Positions 59,106 to 64,000 of a stretch of DNA of 64,000 nt are shown here, piece by piece. The DNA is taken from NCBI GenBank assembly GCA_026874595.1, contig CM049311.1:58535953-58599952 (forward strand), given 5' to 3'. The stretch is from Sipunculus nudus (Eukaryota; Annelida; Sipuncula; Golfingiida; Sipunculidae). The notes under the pieces are model-generated. The model was given only the letters and a program-made list of their open reading frames with translations, made no database searches and had not been told where the DNA came from. A program made the translations under genes and the position numbers. Each line of letters starts with the position of its first letter. Within the stretch, counting starts at the first letter, position 1.

Positions 59106-59990
59106 AATAGTTTTGAGATATTATTGAAAAAGTAAAATATATCAGTTTCAAAGTGCTAACTCAAAAAACTGTGGCCTCCAGCTGACCATTAAGTTATATC
59201 TGGCAAAAATATCATTTGATGAGAAATAATGCGAGATTTCGCCAGATTTAAAATAACGTTAATTAAATGCTCCCTTTACAAAAAAAGAAACCCCTTTGGC
59301 TTGGCTTAAAAAAAAATAAATTTACAAAATAAAAGGTAAATATTCAATGAATTTTACCCTAAAACAGGTCAACATGGTGATCGCACAATGAGGTCAACTG
59401 TCACCGAAAATAGGTCCAATGATCCTAGTTTCAGATCCTGTAAGATCATGTGACATAATTTGTTTATAGTTTTGGAGCTATTGGACCTATTGATTTGTCG
59501 AAATGTTTGAGCTGTACCTCCCCCTTGTTACTTTATTCCAAAAATGAAATGTAGGTTTCGAGATATTATTGTATTACATATAATATACGAGTTTTGAAAC
59601 GATTTATTTAAAATTGAGGCCTCTGAGGCATCATATGTTAAATCTGACTAAATCTCGTTTGACGAGAATTTCGTAAGTTTTGTGCGAACATTGTTGATAA
59701 CTAATTCAACTCTACAAGTTACCGAAAAAGGTGGGGGGAATTTTAAATTTCATGAATAACCCGAAAATACGTAACCAATGTACCAGCAATTTAGGCAGTT
59801 TGAAGCAGTAAGATAACCCAACAGAATGACGAATGAAATGAGCTACAGTATAAGTGGTTACGATTATTTTTAATAAGGATATAAGGATAAAACTGTTTGC
59901 GTGATCTTTGGTTACCTTGACCTTGGACTTTGACCAAAATTACATAAAACAATAGGCTTTCAGGATTTTCGAATACACACTAACCCTATT
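59106..59990. repeat. Dispersed TGACCTTGACC / TCTCGTTTGACGAGA family, decayed
   Basis: TCTCGTTTGACGAGA at 59653-59667, a variant near 59210 and GGTTACCTTGACCTTGGAC near 59921 place this in the same family as 5.0-6.6 kb and 40.6-44.5 kb. Confidence 0.7.
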
Positions 59991-60680
59991 ACGCTCCCGA
60001 GGCAGCGCAAATCCTGCGCTTCTAAAGAAGCAACTGATTTTCACGCTGCCTGCTTTGACCGTTTATGATACATTTTGACACCAGATGGCGGTTCGTTGTC
60101 CGCTGAAAAAAAAAACGTGCGTATGATGTAACAAGCAGCCAGCCAGATGCCAATAAACAAACACTCGACAGGCATCCTGGCTCCCCCATAGCTGCGCTTC
60201 AAGCGCCGCTTGATGATAGTTTATGGTCGAATTTTAATTTCTCCCTCTGCATTCTCGCATCATCGACCGATTCGATTATGACATTATGACTGTGTTAGCG
60301 AAGCCTTGTATCTGTTGTCTGCAGAACTGAAGCCAGCCAGCGAGGTGTGCACGCAGCCTTCGTCGTTACGTTTTGTTTGAATTACAGCTCATCGGCCGGG
60401 AATCCTATTTGCCCAAGGCCCGAAGCAAACCACGTCTGGGGCCATTCTCTCTGAGCCTGTGGCCTGTTAAGACGGTAACCAGGGCGATTAGCTGTCACTC
60501 AAAATGAAATGAACAACATTGGTTCCGTGAATGTCGCTTGGTTGTGTCTTCAAGCACAAGGTCTCATCTGATTGGACAAAAGTACAGTGCTCCCCTCTGG
60601 TGAAGCTATTCAGAATACGAGGTCATAGCAAACAGCGCTTATGATATAGGTAGTAAGCCTATAGGTAAAGCGCTGTTTTA
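59991..60680. other. GC-richer block, origin unknown
   Basis: About 550 bases with clearly higher GC than the surroundings (GCAGCGCAAATCCTGCGC, CGCTTCAAGCGCCGCTTG). It ends with an inverted repeat, AAACAGCGCTT (about 60630) and AAAGCGCTGTTT (about 60666). I cannot say whether it is an element, a regulatory island or an untranslated exon. Confidence 0.4.
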
Positions 60681-60764
60681 AAAGCGTATAACCCTAAAAG
60701 TTACAGAGGAATTGAATTTAAACTTAGGCCTGTACAGCGCTGACAGGCAAACATAAGAGACTAA

Positions 60765-61035
60765 CCAATCTACTTGCCGGAATCGAAGATTTCGAGCAAG
60801 CAACAAACAGACATACTGAATCGACCAACATGCTTGCTGAAATCGTATATTTCCAGCAAGCAACAGACAGACTTACTGAACGATCAATATGCTTGTCATA
60901 ATCGAAGATTTTTGGCAAGCAACAAACAGACAAATAGAATTTCCAACATGCTTGCCGAAATCGATATTTCAGGCAAGCAACAGCCATACGTAATTGACCA
61001 ACATGCTTGCAAAAATTTTTGTTTTACAGCAAGAA
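60765..61035 (+). repeat. Five-copy hairpin array (CTTGCCGAAATCG..ATTTCGGCAAG)
   Basis: Copies begin near 60774, 60831, 60892, 60950 and 61004 (spacing 54-61). Each is an imperfect inverted repeat of about 30 bases (CTTGCCGGAATCG, then GATTTCGAGCAAG) followed by CAACAAACAGACATACTGAA-like linker and CCAACATG. The last copy is damaged. It ends about 110 bases before exon 3. Frames on both strands are repeat translations. Confidence 0.9.
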
Positions 61036-61145
61036 TTCACAAAATAATTACTGAGCGTCTGCATGGTGCAGGTTAGATAAATCCTCACAGTCAGCGAAAC
61101 AATGGCATTTACAAAAATGTGATTGTTTCATTTGTATTCCTACAG

Positions 61146-61324
61146 TTAATGAAAACTGGACGCCTGAGTCAGAGTATATTTACGCGATATACAAAGGATG
61201 TGACACATTGGCCACCTGTGAACAACGAAAACACGCTCTGGTGAACGATTGCAAGCGAGATTACTTCAATGACTGGTCGTGCCGGGAGTGTTGCCATGGC
61301 GACAGGTGTAACTACTATGTCACG
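61146..61324 (+). CDS. Ly6/uPAR three-finger protein, exon 3 (second half of domain)
   Basis: Two bases complete Leu58, then 59 codons run from NENWTPESEYIYAIYKGCDT to CRECCHGDRCNYYVT. CCHGDRCN (Cys106, 107, 112, Asn113) is the invariant end of three-finger domains. Cys76 and Cys82 fill the sixth and seventh positions of the CD59-type pattern. Cys93 and Cys103 are two more, giving 12 in the domain against the usual 10; they probably form an extra bond in the third finger. Asn61-Trp-Thr is a possible N-glycosylation site. Acceptor TATTCCTACAG|TT and donor ACG|GTAAGT are consensus. The exon ends in phase 0. Confidence 0.93.
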
Positions 61325-63006
61325 GTAAGTAAAAAAGGTCATAGATTTAATTACCAAATATTCCTCATACGTCTCTCATGTAAAGAGGTAATTTATTGAA
61401 CATATAATTATTGTCAATAACAATTTATTATTGTTTTTAATTTCCTTCGCCTTTATGAGGGGGGCGTATCTTGTATTAGTATAGTACTCCATTTGACAAA
61501 ATAACATTTAATTAAATGTAAATATATCAAAATGAAAAAATGTATGGTATATATTTCGTAATGTATTTAATTTAAATTTATATTTTGTAATATCTATCAC
61601 AACATTTGCATTGATTTCTCTTGATTTCTTTTTTTTTAAGCTGAGTCATAATAAAATCAGTCTCAGTAATTAAAAGAAGAAAGAAAACCTAAAATTCTCA
61701 TTATTAACCATAACTGAAGATGTGTATGATTTCGATCAGCATGCCTCAAATAGGATTTTGATTTTACTTTCTGAAATCTGAGACACAATAAAATCAGTGA
61801 TAGTAATGAAAAGAAGAAAGAAACCCTAAACTATCATTATTTATCATGACTGAAGATGTGTATGATTTTTATCAGCATGCCTCAAATAGAATTTTTTTTT
61901 TACTTTCTGAAATTTTGCATAGCTCTTCATCCAGTTTTTGAACCCAGGAAGTTCAACTTCACATCCTGATAGGCCGTTGTGTAGGTCCTCTGTGAAAAAT
62001 CAAAATGGAGTCATTGTCAATATATTGAGCAATATATTGTCTATCTATAGTGACGGTACGAGAACACAAGTTAAGTACCTAAGAGTTTTGCAGTAGAAAC
62101 TTTTAATAGTGAAAACACATGCAACGGCGATAATATTTAAAAAACATCTGAAATGACCGTCATGAAACCGCCTATGCCAAATCACCTTTAAGAGAATTAT
62201 TCGCAGCTGAACACTCTTCGCGCATCCTATATTTATCTGTTTCTGTGCTTTTTGTTCAAGTTTCGAGGATGACATATCACATCCTTACCGAACATCAGCA
62301 GGGCACCGATCGTATCGATTGTAAACCTAAGAAGTTCAAAATCGACATCCTGTTATATTTCCTCTTGGGATTTCAAAAATGTGCTATCACCTGTTTCTTT
62401 GAGATACGGGTTAAAACCACATTTTTCAGTAACTAGGAAATCGACAAGATAGGAAATGGCTGCATGGTTTGTAATGAAAATTGGTGTACCTTTTGATCTT
62501 GGAGGCCTTTAACTGCTGCATAAGACTGCACTTACAACTTCTTTATTTGTATACAGTTACTTTTTGACAGCAGTCTTCGGTAAATTCTGTAGGATAAACG
62601 TAGTTGATAAACACAACGTTCCATCAAGAGGGCTTCATGGAGGTCACTGTGGCCTACATTTTCCGAGACATGAGACAAATTAAGAAACAGGGTTTAGTTC
62701 TTCAGAAGCTCGGAGTCTGAGACTCAAAGGGGCATAATTCTGACGATTACCCCTTGGACGCTCAAACTTTGCATGCAGACTGGTTTAGGTAGAACTTTCT
62801 TTGTAACCCCAAATTAGGTAACTGTGACATACATTTATATGTGTTATGGTCTTTTGTATTGAATCAAATGCAGCTATTTAAGCTTCATGACCCGTAGGCA
62901 ACTAGCGACAGGTATAAAACGTATCGAATTGATGCGAGAATTTTTTTATCATATATAACAGAGACCAGTGGCATAAAGTAAGAATTTTTTTTTCTTTTTC
63001 TTTCAG
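61325..63006. other. Intron 3
   Basis: Contains a tandem duplication of about 136 bases (61640-61915; AATAAAATCAGTCTCAGTAAT and AATAAAATCAGTGATAGTAAT, both ending GATCAGCATGCCTCAAATAG-like). The remainder is plain. It ends in a long pyrimidine tract and acceptor TTTCTTTCAG. Confidence 0.8.
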
Positions 63007-63090
63007 ATGGGGTCCAGTGCGCAAAATCCCCGGATGTTCGTCCTGATAACGACTGTACTTGCTTCTGTTCTGCATTTATTTAATGTTTGA
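63007..63090 (+). CDS. Ly6/uPAR three-finger protein, exon 4 (GPI-anchor signal)
   Basis: Twenty-seven codons and TGA encode MGSSAQNPRM followed by FVLITTVLASVLHLFNV. Small residues (Gly119, Ser120, Ser121, Ala122), a short polar spacer and a C-terminal hydrophobic run of about 17 residues with no charged tail form a standard GPI-anchor addition signal. The mature protein would then be held at the outer membrane leaflet. The acceptor TTTTTCTTTCAG|AT is strong, and phase 0 matches exon 3. Total coding length is 435 bases. A transmembrane tail without a cytoplasmic domain is the alternative reading. Confidence 0.85.
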   Translation: MGSSAQNPRMFVLITTVLASVLHLFNV

Positions 63091-63230
63091 TCTTGGAAGA
63101 TCTCTGGTCTCTTTCACAGGGTGAAATATTTATGGCAATGATATTAGTGTAGAAAGGTAGATGCAGTGGCCTGACAACAGAAACAACCGTCAGCGACTGT
63201 TCCTACAATAAATCCAAGACTGTTGTGACA
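63091..63230 (+). terminator. 3' untranslated region with poly(A) signal
   Basis: AATAAA at 63207-63212, about 115 bases after the stop, is the first canonical polyadenylation signal. The site of cleavage is not determined. Confidence 0.55.
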
Positions 63231-64000
63231 AGTTTATTACAACTGATTTCTTCTACTCATACACAGTAGCACACGTATTTTTACAGTAACAAAAAAAAAA
63301 CGGTGGTTGGTGGAGTATTTAACATTACATATATAAATAGCCTGAATGATTACGGTTTTACTTGAACTGAAGTCAAAGTATTTAATTTTAACGAGTGTTG
63401 ATAACTAAAGATTCATCAATACAGATACTATATATGTATTTCCTGAAATTTGACACAAGAAGATATTTGAATACTTTTTAACAAAGTCTTGTGTTATTAT
63501 ATGTATAGCAACATATTAAACAGTTGTCTTTCTACAATATAAACTAACTTATCTGTCACCCTAAGTGACACAACATTTACAGTATCATGAAATGGACTGT
63601 TATGTTAGCCATTTTTCATCTGTACTCGCTTCAGAGAAACAAAATTAACTCAGAGAGGGTATATTACCAACATATTGAAACAATTGTTAGAGAAGTTTAA
63701 ATTTTTTAAATTAATATTATGCTTTAGCAATAGTTTTTCATTATTTTTTTTTTAATTGTTTCCATTTATGGTCATGTATTACTGTTTTACCTTTCGTTCT
63801 TCCTTTTTATTTCTTTGTAATACTTAGTTTGTATACGATAAGAAGTAGGAATTTTCTCTGTCCATTTAAATATATGTATAAACATGAAATGTATATGAAA
63901 TGTATAAAGAAAACATTATAAGAACCCGAAGGGTGTCGTAAGCGATGCTCGTTATTAGTACGATTTCTGTGAAATTGCTCATGTTTACATATAAGCCTAT
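63231..64000. other. 3' flank, no recognised feature
   Basis: AT-rich sequence without gene, element end or array that I can identify. Confidence 0.5.

Overview
The window is AT-rich eukaryotic DNA from an invertebrate, most likely a bivalve mollusc. The reasons are long (AT)n, (CT)n and poly-G tracts, spliceosomal introns, Ty3/Gypsy, BEL/Pao and Penelope-like relics, a tRNA-derived SINE, and short-period tandem arrays inside Helitron-like elements, the architecture described for 'pearl' elements of bivalves. No bacterial-style gene cluster, rRNA, CRISPR or intact tRNA is present. I cannot name the species.

One host gene can be assembled. Four exons on the + strand (26257-26308, 38898-39017, 61146-61324, 63007-63090) have consensus splice sites and join in frame (phases 1, 1, 0) into a 144-residue protein. 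It has a signal peptide, a three-finger (Ly6/uPAR) domain with 12 cysteines ending in a CC-x4-CN box, and a hydrophobic C-terminal tail typical of a GPI-anchor signal. The gene covers about 36.8 kb for 435 coding bases, with introns of about 12.6, 22.1 and 1.7 kb full of mobile elements. None of the exons is obvious from open reading frames alone.

Layout: 1-8 kb is minisatellites, a candidate TIR element and dispersed repeats, ending in a four-copy array of about 300 bp units. 8.0-17.4 kb is a decayed Ty3/Gypsy element (- strand) abutted or interrupted by a BEL/Pao element (+ strand) that keeps two diverged LTRs but has lost reverse transcriptase, RNase H and most of its integrase. 17.4-26 kb carries a SINE, a minisatellite, a GC-rich decaying repeat block and three TIR elements. 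Intron 1 (26.3-38.9 kb) holds microsatellites, a GTGTGACCACA repeat field, a Penelope-like relic with RT and GIY-YIG parts, a Helitron-like element built of about 278 bp repeats, and a Gypsy RT relic. Intron 2 (39.0-61.1 kb) holds a second Helitron-like element with a clear 3' hairpin and CTAG end, a 149 bp satellite of seven copies, two TIR elements, a candidate LTR, two copies of an element opening with a two-tier hairpin (one inserted in a 160 bp satellite), and a five-copy hairpin array just before exon 3. Intron 3 and the 3' flank are quiet.

The host gene is the only functional coding unit I can support. Element identities rest on motifs read by eye; no database search was possible.
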